From NCBI RefSeq assembly GCF_016415625.1, contig NZ_WBXP01000011.1, forward strand, positions 33,677 through 97,676: a DNA stretch of 64,000 nucleotides, in the 5' to 3' direction. Both the position numbers and the translations under genes were made by a program. Source of the stretch: Shimwellia pseudoproteus. GTDB taxonomy: Bacteria > Pseudomonadota > Gammaproteobacteria > Enterobacterales > Enterobacteriaceae. Positions 1 through 8,559 of this stretch are shown here, piece by piece. Each line of letters starts with the position of its first letter. The stretch's first letter is position 1. Below the pieces are notes generated by a model. That model searched no databases. It had not been told where the DNA came from and saw only the letters and a list, made by a program, of their open reading frames with translations.

Positions 1-360
1 GAACTGGATCTGGTTATCACCCCGCACAATGATCCCCGGGAAGTTATTCTGCTGGAGTGTATTACCACGCTTATCAGTAATCTGCTGTTTGATTTTGTTG
101 GCGATACCCCGGAGTCCAGCTGGGACTTTGCGGCGATTGAAGCCCATATTGCGCATCACATTGGGCTGTTGATGGCGGCCTGTGCCCGCTGCCCGTCGCC
201 TATCCTGTTAGTGACCAATGAAGTCGGAATGGGGATCGTGCCGGAAAATCGTCTGGCCCGGCACTTTCGGGATATTGCCGGGCGGGTAAACCAGCGGCTG
301 GCTGCCGCTGCACAGGAGGTTTGGCTCGTGGTTTCAGGTATAGGAGTAAAAATAAAATGA
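1..360 (+). CDS. cobU: Adenosylcobinamide kinase/guanylyltransferase, C-terminal part
   Basis: The open frame enters from the left edge, so only about 119 C-terminal residues are visible. CobU phosphorylates adenosylcobinamide and transfers GMP to it in the nucleotide-loop assembly branch of cobalamin synthesis. The visible part has the family's conserved ending, including [20 protein letters not shown] and a closing segment rich in Ala and Val. The stop codon overlaps the start of cobS in an ATGA arrangement, so the genes are one operon with coupled translation. The missing N-terminus should carry the P-loop. Identification is secure from the motif and from the cobS and cobT neighbours. Confidence 0.95.
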   Translation, partial: ELDLVITPHNDPREVILLECITTLISNLLFDFVGDTPESSWDFAAIEAHIAHHIGLLMAACARCPSPILLVTNEVGMGIVPENRLARHFRDIAGRVNQRLAAAAQEVWLVVSGIGVKIK

Positions 361-1097
361 TTCGCTTGTTCTGGGCAACGCTCTCTTTTATGAGCCGCCT
401 GCCGGTGCCGCAACGCTGGAGCCGCGGCCTGGAGATTGAGCAGTACGTGCGCGGGATTATCACGTTCCCGTTTATCGGCCTGCTGTTGGGGGGCCTGAGT
501 GGCACGGTCTTTTTCTTGATCCAGCCCGGTGGCGGGCTGCCGATTGCCGCCTTTGCCTGTGTACTGGCCCTGGCATTACTGACCGGTGGCCTGCATCTGG
601 ATGGCCTGGCGGACACCTGTGACGGGGTATTCTCCGCCCGTTCCCGGGAGCGGATGCTGGAGATCATGCGTGACAGCCGGCTGGGGACCCACGGTGGCCT
701 GGCGCTGATTTTTATTTTACTGGGTAAGGTGCTGGTGATAAGCGAGCTGGCGCTGCGCGGCCACGGGATGATCCCGGTGATGGCCGGGGCCTGTGTTGCC
801 GGGCGCAGTGCCGTGGTGCTGATGATGTATCGCCAGCGTTATGCCCGTGAGCAGGGGATGGGCAATTTGTTTATTGGCAAAGTGACCTCCCGGCAGGCCC
901 TGATAACCCTGGCCTTTGGGCTGGCGCTCTGTTTTGCCCTGCTGCGACTACATGGGCTGCTGGCGATGCTGGCGGCGATGGTGATGGTCTGGGCGCTGAG
1001 CTGCGCGCTGCGCAAAACCCTTGGTGGCCAGACCGGGGATACCCTCGGGGCGGCCATTGAACTGGGTGAATTAATTTTTTTACTGGCGCTGTTATAG
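357..1097 (+). CDS. cobS: Adenosylcobinamide-GDP ribazoletransferase (cobalamin synthase)
   Basis: An integral membrane enzyme of 246 residues that joins adenosylcobinamide-GDP to alpha-ribazole in the last steps of B12 assembly. The start is the ATG overlapping the cobU stop; it gives the expected N-terminus [18 protein letters not shown], whereas the longer open frame upstream runs through cobU. The family signature [17 protein letters not shown] lies near residues 78-95, followed by [16 protein letters not shown], which supplies the acidic metal-binding residues. Hydrophobic segments alternate through the rest, and the end [20 protein letters not shown] is typical. Length matches the E. 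coli protein. Confidence 0.96.
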   Translation: MIRLFWATLSFMSRLPVPQRWSRGLEIEQYVRGIITFPFIGLLLGGLSGTVFFLIQPGGGLPIAAFACVLALALLTGGLHLDGLADTCDGVFSARSRERMLEIMRDSRLGTHGGLALIFILLGKVLVISELALRGHGMIPVMAGACVAGRSAVVLMMYRQRYAREQGMGNLFIGKVTSRQALITLAFGLALCFALLRLHGLLAMLAAMVMVWALSCALRKTLGGQTGDTLGAAIELGELIFLLALL

Positions 1098-1121
1098 CCA
1101 GAACAGACGGGAGAGGTGTGG

Positions 1122-2189
1122 GTGAATACTGAAGTAACCAATATTGCGGCGCTGGTGGCGGGGATCCGTACCCCGGATCACGAAGCCCAGCAGCAGGCCC
1201 AGAGTCACATTGATGGCTTATTAAAACCGTTCGGCAGCCTGGGGCGGCTGGAGTCGCTGGCGGTGCAGCTGGCGGGGATGCCCGGCTGGCAGGGCAAGGC
1301 CAGCAAGCCGGAAAAAAAAGCCATTCTGGTGATGTGTGCCGATCACGGTGTCTTTGATGAAGGGGTGGCGGTGTCCCCGCAGGCGGTGACCGCTATCCAG
1401 GCCCTGAATATGACCCGCCATAATACCGGGGTGTGTGTGCTGGCGGCGAACGCCGGGGCCGGGGTGTATGTGGTGGATACCGGGATTGATTGCGATCCGC
1501 TCCCCGGAGTGAAGGATATGCGTGTGGCCCGGGGCTCCGGCAATATTGCCCGTGGCCCGGCCATGAGCCGCCAGCAGGCAGAAGCATTGCTGCTGGCCAG
1601 CGCGAACTATACCCGGGAGCTGGCCGCCAGTGGGGTGACTTTGTTTGGGGTCGGGGAACTGGGGATTGCCAATACCACCCCGGCGGCGGCCATGGTCAGT
1701 GTACTGACCGACAGTGAGCCCGCGGAGGTGGTTGGGATTGGGGCGAACTTCCCCCAGCAACAGCTGCGCCATAAAGTGGATGTGGTGCGCCGGGCGCTGG
1801 AAGTGAACCTGCCGGATGCCAGTGATGGCCTTGATGTGCTGGCGAAAGTGGGGGGCTTTGATCTGGTGGGGATGGCCGGTGTTATGCTCGGCGCCGCCTC
1901 TTGCGGCCTGCCGGTGGTGCTGGACGGCTTTTTATCCTATGCCTCTGCCCTGGCGGCCTGCCGTATTGCTCCGCAGGTCCATGACTACCTGATCCCGTCT
2001 CATTTCTCGGCGGAGAAAGGGGCCCGAATTGCGCTGCAACACCTCGATCTGGTGCCGTACCTGAATATGGAAATGCGCCTCGGAGAAGGCAGCGGCGCGG
2101 CCCTGGCCATGTCGTTGGTGGATGCCGCCTGCGCCATGTACAGCGACATGGGCACGCTGGCGGCGTGCGCGATTGTTTTGCCGGACTAA
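1122..2189 (+). CDS. cobT: Nicotinate-nucleotide--dimethylbenzimidazole phosphoribosyltransferase
   Basis: About 355 residues. CobT makes alpha-ribazole phosphate from nicotinate mononucleotide and dimethylbenzimidazole, the lower ligand of cobalamin. Seen: [16 protein letters not shown] near the N-terminus, [16 protein letters not shown], the glycine-rich [31 protein letters not shown], and a catalytic-Glu-type C-terminal [14 protein letters not shown] chose the GTG that lies 6-7 bases after CGGGAGAG; another in-frame GTG two codons upstream sits directly on that ribosome site. It is the last gene of the cobUST unit here, and no clear terminator follows. Confidence 0.94.
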   Translation: MNTEVTNIAALVAGIRTPDHEAQQQAQSHIDGLLKPFGSLGRLESLAVQLAGMPGWQGKASKPEKKAILVMCADHGVFDEGVAVSPQAVTAIQALNMTRHNTGVCVLAANAGAGVYVVDTGIDCDPLPGVKDMRVARGSGNIARGPAMSRQQAEALLLASANYTRELAASGVTLFGVGELGIANTTPAAAMVSVLTDSEPAEVVGIGANFPQQQLRHKVDVVRRALEVNLPDASDGLDVLAKVGGFDLVGMAGVMLGAASCGLPVVLDGFLSYASALAACRIAPQVHDYLIPSHFSAEKGARIALQHLDLVPYLNMEMRLGEGSGAALAMSLVDAACAMYSDMGTLAACAIVLPD

Positions 2190-2259
2190 GCCGTAAATCT
2201 GCCAGGGAAGGCTGTGTTATCCGGGGTGAGGGCATCACGCAATGCTATGCCGCAAAAAC

Positions 2260-2385
2260 TCACTGTAATGACATAAGGATGGTGCTGACATAATCATTCA
2301 GGCGCCCCCAGTCAAATATCATCACCGCCCACACCAGCAGCAGCACAATAAAAACCGGGATCATTATTTGGTTAAAGCGTGACAT
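2260..2385 (-). CDS. Putative 41-residue single-span membrane protein
   Basis: A short frame absent from ordinary gene lists. It begins with ATG 7 bases after AGGATG, inside the last codons of the upstream phosphopantetheinyl transferase gene (22-base overlap, different frame), so translation is probably coupled. The predicted protein starts MSRFNQIMIPVFIVLLLVW, that is, two charged or polar residues, one strong hydrophobic helix of about 20 residues, then DWGRLNDYV and a short tail. This is the layout of the small inner-membrane proteins common in enterobacteria. I do not recognise the family. Coding is supported by the ribosome site, the overlap and the membrane profile, not by homology. 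Confidence 0.55.
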   Translation of the reverse strand: MSRFNQIMIPVFIVLLLVWAVMIFDWGRLNDYVSTILMSLQ

Positions 2386-3197
2386 GCGACATCCTGATAT
2401 TCACCTTTGCCTTTACTTACCGTGTAGTGTAGCGAGCCATCGTGCGGGATGGATGGCATTAATGGCGATGCCGGGCCGCGTTGGCCGGAAGCGGGCACCG
2501 AATGCGTGGCACAAAACAGCGAGGTTATCACCCCGTCCGGGGTAAAGGTAAAATTCCCCTGATACTGCATTCCCGCCCTGAGATTGTCCGTTAAATCTGC
2601 CGTGAGCTGCAGGGTAAATTGCTGCTTGTCGGGCGCCAGCCCGCAAAGTTGTGCGGCGTCACAGCCAAAATAACGCCCCACCTGGGGGTACAGCCCTTTG
2701 AACAGGCTCTCTTTGGCACTGAAGAGCAGTAATAACCCACTGACCACAGAGAACCCGGCCCCGGTGAGCAGCCCTTGTTCCCCGGGGGTGGCAATGGCCG
2801 GGGCGATGCTGAGCAGCGTATCCCGGTCGGCGGTTTCGATATCTATGCCAGGGCTGAGGCGGTAGCGGGCGGGGATCAGCAGGGCCAGAGCGCGATCGCC
2901 GCTGTGGGACAGTGAGCCCGCCACCAGGGGCGGCCAAAGAGGCTCCCGGGCGCTGCCGCTGGGGATGTCAGCCTCTATCCCCCAGCTGCGCAGGATGTGC
3001 TGGCAGGCATAGCGCCCCGCCAGATATTCTGCCAGCCGCTTGGGTACCGCACGGTGAAGGTGATCCGGGCGATGGATCCCCAGCTCACTGAACAGGCCAT
3101 CGTGCCACCGGGAGAGGGCAAAGCGTACTTCACAGTAGCGTGCCTCGGGCCGGTAGGGATGAGGGCTGAGGATAACATCCTGAATAAACGCGCACAT
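2364..3197 (-). CDS. entD: 4'-phosphopantetheinyl transferase (EntD-like)
   Basis: A 277-residue Sfp/EntD-type enzyme that moves phosphopantetheine from coenzyme A to a carrier-protein serine. Seen: the substrate and CoA region with AEYLAGRYAC near residue 57, GSLSHSGDRALAL, the metal-binding GIDIETADR, and FSAKESLFKGLYPQVGRYFG, the family's (F/W)xxKE(A/S)xxK signature. It is longer than E. coli EntD (about 209 residues). No enterobactin or other carrier-protein gene lies nearby, so its partner is elsewhere in the genome and the symbol is by similarity only. It has an upstream counterpart of no known operon; the small membrane-protein gene overlaps its end. Confidence 0.85.
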   Translation of the reverse strand: MCAFIQDVILSPHPYRPEARYCEVRFALSRWHDGLFSELGIHRPDHLHRAVPKRLAEYLAGRYACQHILRSWGIEADIPSGSAREPLWPPLVAGSLSHSGDRALALLIPARYRLSPGIDIETADRDTLLSIAPAIATPGEQGLLTGAGFSVVSGLLLLFSAKESLFKGLYPQVGRYFGCDAAQLCGLAPDKQQFTLQLTADLTDNLRAGMQYQGNFTFTPDGVITSLFCATHSVPASGQRGPASPLMPSIPHDGSLHYTVSKGKGEYQDVACHALTK

Positions 3198-3260
3198 GTC
3201 TGGCTCCCGGGGGTAATTATCCGGCTACTATAGGCGATTATGATGGCAGGGGGGAGTGCG

Positions 3261-3288
3261 AAATCGCGGCGGGAGCACGCCCCGCCGC
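3261..3288 (-). terminator. Hairpin after proP
   Basis: Just past the proP stop on the minus strand there is a perfect 8-base stem GCGGCGGG/CCCGCCGC with a 7-base loop, followed by GATTT. The T-run is weak, so termination may be partial. It also separates proP from the divergently placed transferase gene start. Confidence 0.5.
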
Positions 3289-3295
3289 TGATGGG

Positions 3296-4801
3296 CTAGT
3301 TGTTGATGCGCGGATGCTGATCCACCAGGTTCTGGCGTTGTAACTGCAGGCGGGCAATCTCTTCATCAATATCGTCAATTTTATGTTCGATATTATCGTG
3401 ATGCTCGCGCAGGATCTCTTTTGCTTCCTGAATATCTGATGCCGCAGGTGTCGCGCCCTTGAGGGGGCGATTAGCGGTTTCTTTCATGGTCAGCGCGGTA
3501 ATAAAACCAATTACCGCAATCACCATCAGATAATAGGCTGGCATCATCAGATCATTGGTGGTTTCAACCAGCCAGGCCGCTACTGTTGGCGTTAGCCCCG
3601 CCACCAGCACTGAGATGTTAAAGGCGCTGGCCAGGGCGCTGTAACGGATATGGGTCGGGAACATGGCCGGCAGGCTGGACGCCATCACCCCGGTGAAGCA
3701 GTTCAGGATCACCGCCAGGATCAGCAGACCGGCGAAAATCAGCCCGATAACCCCGCTGTTAATCAGCATAAAGCACGGAATTGCCAGGATCAGTAGTGCA
3801 ATGCTGCCGCAGAAGATAAACGGACGGCGGCCGATACGGTCACTGACCAGGCCGATAACCGGCTGTACAAACAGCATGCCGATCATAATGGCGATAATAA
3901 TCAGTACCCCATGATCCTCTGAGTAATGCAGGTTATGGGACAGATAACTCGGCATATAGGTCAGCAGCATGTAGTACGTGACGTTGGTGGAAATCACCAG
4001 GCCGACACAGACCAGCAGACCGCGCCAGTGCTTGGTGGCAATCTCTTTAAAAGAGACTTTCGGCCCTTCCTGTAAACCCTGGCGATCGCCCTGTTCCAGT
4101 TTATCCACGTGCTGCTGGAAGGCCGGTGTTTCTTCCAGGGCGTGGCGCAGGTACAGGCCAATAATCCCCAACGGTAACGCCAGGAAGAACGGCAGGCGCC
4201 AGCCCCAGGCGAGGAAGTTCTCTTCCCCGACAATTGCGGAAATCAGCACCACCAGCCCGGCACCGAGCACGAACCCGGCAATAGAGCCGAAGTCCAGCCA
4301 ACTGCCCATAAACCCACGCTTACGGTCCGGTGAATACTCCGCCACAAAGATAGACGCGCCGGTATATTCCCCACCCACGGAGAACCCCTGGGCCATCTTA
4401 CACAACAGTAGCAGTGCCGGGGCCCACAGGCCGATACTGGCATAGGACGGGATAAGCCCGATACAAAATGTACTGAGGGACATGATGACGATGGTGATAG
4501 ACAAGATACTCTGGCGGCCATACTTATCCCCCAGCATACCAAAGAACAGACCGCCCAGCGGACGGATCAAGAAGGGGACTGAAAAGGTTGCCAGGGCGGC
4601 TATCATCTGCACGCCGGGATCGGCCCCCGGAAAGAACACTTTCCCCAGGGCATAGGCGACGAAGCCATAGACCCCGAAATCGAACCATTCCATGGCGTTA
4701 CCCAGGGAGGCGGCGGTAATTGCTTTGCGTAGTTTGGCGTCATCAATAATGGTGACATCGCTTAACGTAATTGGCGTTAACTTCTTCCTTCTGCGGATCA
4801 T
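3296..4801 (-). CDS. proP: Proline/betaine:H+ symporter ProP
   Basis: A 501-residue major-facilitator osmosensor that imports proline, glycine betaine and related osmoprotectants across the inner membrane. Twelve hydrophobic spans are visible, with LGNAMEWFDFGVYGF in span 1, LGDKYGRQ in the 2-3 loop and MAQGFSVGGEYTGASIFVAE. The C-terminal tail (last 60 residues) has heptad-like charged runs, EAKEILREHHDNIEHKIDDI, which is the ProP coiled coil involved in osmolality sensing. The sequence is close to E. coli ProP over its whole length, ending QHPRINN. In E. coli the gene lies elsewhere on the chromosome, so its position next to cobT is a local difference. A CRP site sits about 220 bases upstream. 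Confidence 0.97.
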   Translation of the reverse strand: MIRRRKKLTPITLSDVTIIDDAKLRKAITAASLGNAMEWFDFGVYGFVAYALGKVFFPGADPGVQMIAALATFSVPFLIRPLGGLFFGMLGDKYGRQSILSITIVIMSLSTFCIGLIPSYASIGLWAPALLLLCKMAQGFSVGGEYTGASIFVAEYSPDRKRGFMGSWLDFGSIAGFVLGAGLVVLISAIVGEENFLAWGWRLPFFLALPLGIIGLYLRHALEETPAFQQHVDKLEQGDRQGLQEGPKVSFKEIATKHWRGLLVCVGLVISTNVTYYMLLTYMPSYLSHNLHYSEDHGVLIIIAIMIGMLFVQPVIGLVSDRIGRRPFIFCGSIALLILAIPCFMLINSGVIGLIFAGLLILAVILNCFTGVMASSLPAMFPTHIRYSALASAFNISVLVAGLTPTVAAWLVETTNDLMMPAYYLMVIAVIGFITALTMKETANRPLKGATPAASDIQEAKEILREHHDNIEHKIDDIDEEIARLQLQRQNLVDQHPRINN

Positions 4802-5017
4802 TATTTTTATCCTCGCTGCTTGTGCCCGGCACGCTAAGTTAACTGTAGCTCACTGGGGCAGGTCGTCGCCTCCCCCGGTGCGCTTGTACAGTCTCCACAA
4901 GCGTGGTGCTCAAACGTAGCAGGTTTAGTTGCATTATATAAAAAATGCGATACAACCTAACCTGTTGACGTCTATTGGGTAGTTAAACATTCTATTTACA
5001 ATAGCATGTGAGCACAC

Positions 5018-5033
5018 TGTGATCAAATTCACA
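5018..5033 (-). promoter_or_regulatory. CRP-binding site of the proP P1 promoter
   Basis: TGTGATCAAATTCACA is a perfect match to the CRP consensus TGTGA-N6-TCACA. Its centre is about 224 bases upstream of the proP start codon. In E. coli the CRP site of proP P1 is centred at about -34.5 and P1 starts roughly 180-190 bases before the gene, so spacing fits the same arrangement. At P1 in E. coli CRP acts as a repressor. The AT-rich sequence TATTGTAAATAGAAT just downstream on the minus strand can supply the -10 region. Confidence 0.8.
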
Positions 5034-5370
5034 TAAATTGACCGGTACTGACAAAACGTGATGATACGCGGGGTTGTGGCCTCTCAGAGCAGGGTGGGTA
5101 AGGGCTGACAAGCGAAGCGGTAATGGCAGGGTGATAGCGTAGCGGGATAAAAATAGCACAAAATACCGCGCCCCGAAGACCCCGGCTTTCTGACTCTGGC
5201 GTGGCGGGTATGTTCCTCAGCCGCGGGGATATGACGTAGCGGCGGGGTTTGCGATGTTGTGTATTGCATTCCTGCAACGCTTCTACAGGTTTCGTGAAAA
5301 ACGGCAGCATGTCTTCCGGTTTTGGGTTTATGCCGATGCGTCTTTTCTACCAGTACGTCATCATGATGAT
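5034..5370. other. Intergenic stretch without a recognisable gene
   Basis: Between the proP regulatory region and the toxin-antitoxin promoter I see no frame with a convincing ribosome site and no recognised protein. Short open frames on the minus strand here have random-looking composition. Confidence 0.5.
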
Positions 5371-5388
5371 TATAGCATTGCCTCTATA
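5371..5388 (+). promoter_or_regulatory. Candidate operator of the toxin-antitoxin operon
   Basis: TATAG and CTATA form an inverted repeat 8 bases apart, within 50 bases of the toxin start and overlapping a possible TTGCCT -35 element (17 bases before TATATT). Autoregulation through an AT-rich inverted repeat at the promoter is the usual pattern for HigA-type antitoxins. Placement and symmetry are seen; the role is inferred. Confidence 0.4.
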
Positions 5389-5420
5389 TAGCTTTTGGCC
5401 TATATTCATCAGGAGCGCCT

Positions 5421-5775
5421 ATGTGGTCGATAAAAACAACGGATACGTTTGATGGCTGGTTTATGTCACTTAATGATACGGATCGGGCCTGTGTACTCGC
5501 CGCGCTGATGGTGCTGCGGGAAAAGGGACCTGGATTGCCCAGACCCTATGCCGATACTATCAAAGGTTCACGCTACTGCAATATGAAAGCGTTGCGTATC
5601 CAAAGCCGGGGCGATCCGATACGGGCATTTTTCGCCTTTGACCCTTACCGCTGCGGGATCCTGCTGTGCGCCGGGAATAAAACGGGAAACGAAAAACGCT
5701 TCTACGATGAGATGCCAGCCGCTGGCTGAGCGGGAATTGGCACATTATCTGAATAGCCTGAAGAAAAAGAGGTAA
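5421..5775 (+). pseudogene. RelE/ParE-superfamily (HigB/Gp49-type) toxin, frameshifted near the C-terminus
   Basis: Starts at an ATG 6 bases after CAGGAG. The first 98 residues are a normal HigB-like mRNA-interferase core: MWSIKTTDTFDGWF, an Arg-rich central strand, AFFAFDPYRCGILLCAGNKTG and EKRFYDEM. After that Met the reading frame runs PAAG and stops at 5729. Shifting by one base at ATGCCAG gives QPLAERELAHYLNSLKKKR followed by TAA, which is the usual family ending and reaches the antitoxin with the expected 4-base gap. One extra base (most likely a C near 5714) therefore truncates the protein by about 20 residues. The core is kept, so residual activity is possible, and a sequencing error cannot be excluded. 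Confidence 0.75.
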
Positions 5776-5779
5776 TGCT

Positions 5780-6082
5780 ATGGGCAGAACGCTGGAACAG
5801 CTCCTTACCGATGAAAAACCAGAGGTGGTAGCAGAAGCAGACATCATGGCGGCTGATATGCTGCTGAATATTCACCTTGCCGAATTACGTGAGAAGGTAC
5901 AGAAAACCCAGGTAGAAATGGCACAGGCGCTTGGTATCAGGCAACCCACCGTGGCCGGCATGGAAAAGCCGGGGCGCGATCTGAAGCTGTCCACCCTCAA
6001 ACGTTATGTTGAAGCGGCGGGCGGTAAGCTACGCCTTGACGTTGAACTGCCGGATGGCTCTCACTACGGGTTTTCACTGTAA
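5780..6082 (+). CDS. HigA-type antitoxin, XRE helix-turn-helix protein
   Basis: A 100-residue antitoxin. The N-terminal 30 residues are acidic; a helix-turn-helix domain follows, with KTQVEMAQALGIRQPTVAGME near residues 43-62. It is encoded four bases after the expected end of the toxin frame, with AAGAGG as ribosome site. It should bind and neutralise the upstream toxin and repress the operon from the inverted repeat at the promoter. It looks intact although its partner is frameshifted. Confidence 0.85.
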   Translation: MGRTLEQLLTDEKPEVVAEADIMAADMLLNIHLAELREKVQKTQVEMAQALGIRQPTVAGMEKPGRDLKLSTLKRYVEAAGGKLRLDVELPDGSHYGFSL

Positions 6083-6180
6083 ATACCGGCATGGCCTGGC
6101 AGAGGGAGGGGGCCGGTTATCTGGTGGCGCCCTGAGTCACCGGCGACGCAATCGCACATAACAGGCACAAAACAGACATA

Positions 6181-6212
6181 AAAAAAGCAGCTATCCGGGG
6201 ATAGCTGCTTCT
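6181..6212 (-). terminator. Terminator of the first tRNA-Asn gene
   Basis: On the minus strand AAGCAGCTAT and ATAGCTGCTT pair around CCCCGG, followed directly by a run of T. It lies 8 bases beyond the CCA end of the tRNA gene. Confidence 0.85.
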
Positions 6213-6219
6213 CTAAATT

Positions 6220-6295
6220 TGGCTCCTCTGACTGGACTCGAACCAGTGACATACGGATTAACAGTCCGCCGTTCTACCGACTGAACTACAGAGGA
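6220..6295 (-). tRNA. tRNA-Asn (GUU), copy 1
   Basis: A 76-base cloverleaf with encoded CCA. The acceptor strand TCCTCTG pairs with CAGAGGA, the anticodon loop reads CTGTTAA (anticodon GUU), and the T arm contains GGTTCGAGTCC. It is identical to two other copies in this window. In E. coli four asn genes are scattered through the same region. Confidence 0.98.
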
Positions 6296-6381
6296 ATCGT
6301 TGTGGAGGCATATATTAGCGGGGGAAAAAGAATTGTCAAACCCCAATCGACACATTGTGGTTTGACTGCTGAAATTATCGA

Positions 6382-6433
6382 CACCGCTCCGGGCCGGTGA
6401 GCTTTCGGCAGGCCGCTCAGGCCCGGAGCGGTG
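6382..6433. repeat. Long perfect hairpin between tRNA-Asn and yeeO
   Basis: CACCGCTCCGGGCC and GGCCCGGAGCGGTG pair over 14 bases around a 24-base loop. No T-run follows on either side, and neither neighbouring gene needs a terminator here. It may be a repeat unit or a structured leader RNA. Confidence 0.6.
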
Positions 6434-6536
6434 AGCGCATCAGCCCCCAGGGCACAAAACGTCCGCGTCGGGTCGCCGGTATTGCCGCGCAGACACAATC
6501 CCTTTTGCCAGGAGGGTGTTATACTCAAATATCGAA

Positions 6537-8000
6537 ATGAAGTTTCAATTTTCCTGTAGTGGGACCCCCTTGAACATACAATTACCGCTGCGCCGGATGG
6601 TGTCCGGTACGACCTGGTTTCGTCACCGGAAAGGTTATAAAACGCTGTTCTGGCGTGAAATAACCCCGCTTGCTGTGCCTATTTTTCTTGAAAATACCTG
6701 TGTGCTGCTGATGGGGGTACTCAGTACCTTCCTGGTGAGCTGGCTGGGCAAAGAGGCCATGGCCGGTGTCGGGCTGGCGGACAGCTTCAATATGGTGGTG
6801 CTGGCGTTTTTTGCCGCTATCGACCTCGGGACGACGGTGGTGGTGGCGTTTAGCCTCGGGCAGCGTAAGGCCTCCCGGGCCCGGGCGGCGGCCCGGCAAT
6901 CCCTGGTGATCATGACCATTTTCGCCGTTGTGCTGGCGGCGGTGGTCCATCTGTGTGGCGGCTATATTGTCGATGTCGTCGCCGGGGAGGCCAGCCCCGA
7001 GGTAAAAGTGCTGGCGCTGAGCTATTTGCAATACACCGCCTGGAGCTATCCGGCGGCGGCCATTGCCCTGATTGGTAGTGGGGCCCTGCGCGGGGCGGGC
7101 AATACCCGGATCCCGCTGCTGATCAATGGCGGAATGAATATCCTCAATATTATTATTAGCAGCGTGCTGATTTATGGGGCGCTGGGCTGGCCGGGGCTGG
7201 GGTTTGTCGGCGCCGGTCTGGGGCTGACCATCTCCCGCTATATTGGGGCCATTGCCATTATTTATGTGTTGATGATTGGGGTGAACCCGGCACTGCGCAT
7301 CCGGCTGGGGAGTTATCTAAAACCCCTTGATATGGTGATTTTGCGTGATGTACTGGGGATCGGTATCCCCGCCAGTGTGGAATCGGTACTGTTTAACGGC
7401 GGTAAGCTGCTGACCCAGATGTTTGTGGCGGGGATGGGCACCAATGTGATTGCCGGTAACTTTATTGCCTTCTCTTTTGCGGCACTGATTAACCTGCCCG
7501 GTAATGCGCTGGGCTCTGCGTCGACCATTATTACCGGACGGCGGCTGGGTAAGGGGCAGGTGGGGCAGGCGGAGCGCCAGCTACGCCATGTGTTCTGGAT
7601 GGCGACGATTATTCTCACCGCGATAGCCTGGCTAAGCGCCCCGTTTGCCGGGGTGATCGCTGCTTTTTACACCCGGGAGCAGGACGTTATCGACGTGGTA
7701 AAACAGCTGCTGTGGCTTAATGCGGCCTTTATGCCTATCTGGGCGGCATCCTGGGTGCTGCCTGCCGGGCTTAAAGGCGCCCGGGACGCGCGCTTTGCCA
7801 TGTGGGTGTCGATGCTGGGTATGTGGGGGTGTCGCGTGGTGGCGGGTTACCTGCTCGGGATCCATTTTGGGTTTGGGGTTGTTGGGGTCTGGCTGGGAAT
7901 GTTTCTGGACTGGGCGGTGCGCGCCGGGTTCTTCTACTGGCGTATGGTCAGCGGGCGCTGGTTATGGAAATATCCCCGCCCGCCGAAACACACCGGGTGA
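6537..8000 (+). CDS. yeeO: MATE-family exporter YeeO
   Basis: About 487 residues. YeeO belongs to the MATE drug/flavin exporters; the E. coli protein exports FMN and FAD and dipeptides. Seen: a 35-residue polar N-terminus, then YKTLFWREITPLAVPIFLEN, LVSWLGKEAMAGVGLADS, GAGNTRIPLLINGGMN, IGIPASVESVLFNGGK, about twelve hydrophobic spans, and the ending WRMVSGRWLWKYPRP shared with E. coli YeeO. I chose this ATG because MKFQF aligns with the MWFHF methionine of the E. coli protein; a GTG 21 bases upstream abuts the AGGAGG with no spacing. It follows tRNA-Asn, as in E. coli. Confidence 0.92.
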   Translation: MKFQFSCSGTPLNIQLPLRRMVSGTTWFRHRKGYKTLFWREITPLAVPIFLENTCVLLMGVLSTFLVSWLGKEAMAGVGLADSFNMVVLAFFAAIDLGTTVVVAFSLGQRKASRARAAARQSLVIMTIFAVVLAAVVHLCGGYIVDVVAGEASPEVKVLALSYLQYTAWSYPAAAIALIGSGALRGAGNTRIPLLINGGMNILNIIISSVLIYGALGWPGLGFVGAGLGLTISRYIGAIAIIYVLMIGVNPALRIRLGSYLKPLDMVILRDVLGIGIPASVESVLFNGGKLLTQMFVAGMGTNVIAGNFIAFSFAALINLPGNALGSASTIITGRRLGKGQVGQAERQLRHVFWMATIILTAIAWLSAPFAGVIAAFYTREQDVIDVVKQLLWLNAAFMPIWAASWVLPAGLKGARDARFAMWVSMLGMWGCRVVAGYLLGIHFGFGVVGVWLGMFLDWAVRAGFFYWRMVSGRWLWKYPRPPKHTG

Positions 8001-8024
8001 TGCACTGGACGGCGGGCTGTCGCG

Positions 8025-8282
8025 TTACAGATAGGTTTGGTGAATCACCCGCATGGTATGCCCGGAGCTGGTGCTGTAGATATTCCTGACCAGCACCTCA
8101 ATCAAATGGCCTGATTCCGTTCGGCACATGATATGCGCCGGGGTGTTGTTGGCCTGGTTTAGGCATACCTCGGGGGGGACCTCCGGGCCGCTGATGATGG
8201 CGCCGGTAAACCAGGCGGCGTGGGAACCGGTGCCAAACAATAAAATAGTCCCGACTATCCCGCTAATGAATAACGATTTCAT
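8025..8282 (-). CDS. Small secreted protein of unknown function
   Basis: An 85-residue protein with a clear signal peptide: MKSLFISGIVGTILLFGTG followed by SHA and AWFTG. The mature part has two cysteines (VCLNQ and IMCRT) that could form a disulfide in the periplasm. The ATG used lies 6 bases after AAGGAT; an in-frame ATG two codons earlier sits on that ribosome site. I do not recognise the family. It is convergent with yeeO. Confidence 0.6.
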   Translation of the reverse strand: MKSLFISGIVGTILLFGTGSHAAWFTGAIISGPEVPPEVCLNQANNTPAHIMCRTESGHLIEVLVRNIYSTSSGHTMRVIHQTYL

Positions 8283-8286
8283 GTCC

Positions 8287-8314
8287 ATATCCTTATGACC
8301 ATATCCTTATGACC
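8287..8314. repeat. Perfect 14-base tandem duplication at a ribosome-binding site
   Basis: ATATCCTTATGACC occurs twice back to back. On the minus strand this duplicates the AAGGAT ribosome site of the small secreted-protein gene, so the mRNA carries two AAGGATATGG segments in tandem. Confidence 0.8.
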
Positions 8315-8518
8315 AATAAAGGGCTCCGGTGATAAACGCGGCGGGTAGCCCTCTGTAGCTACCTGAAAAGCCTAAATCAGCGGACGGGAAAGCACAATTG
8401 CCGACGGTGATTAGCGGATTTTTCAGCAAGAAATGGTGAGCAACAGTTGATTTGTCTGATATCACCCCGCTTCGGTTAGCACAAGGTCCGCAGGGGAGAA
8501 AACCGACGGTAAGGGAAC

Positions 8519-8546
8519 AAAAAACGGGCCGTTAACCGGCCCGTCA
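8519..8546 (-). terminator. Terminator of the hexuronide-type symporter gene
   Basis: ACGGGCCG and CGGCCCGT pair over 8 bases around a 5-base loop, with TTTTTTG directly after on the minus strand, 14 bases past the symporter stop codon. Confidence 0.9.
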
Positions 8547-8559
8547 GATGAGGTGATGA

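Noticed and set aside
1221..1772. Large minus-strand frame within cobT
   Set aside because: Antisense shadow with His/Gly/Pro-rich translation; no start signals.
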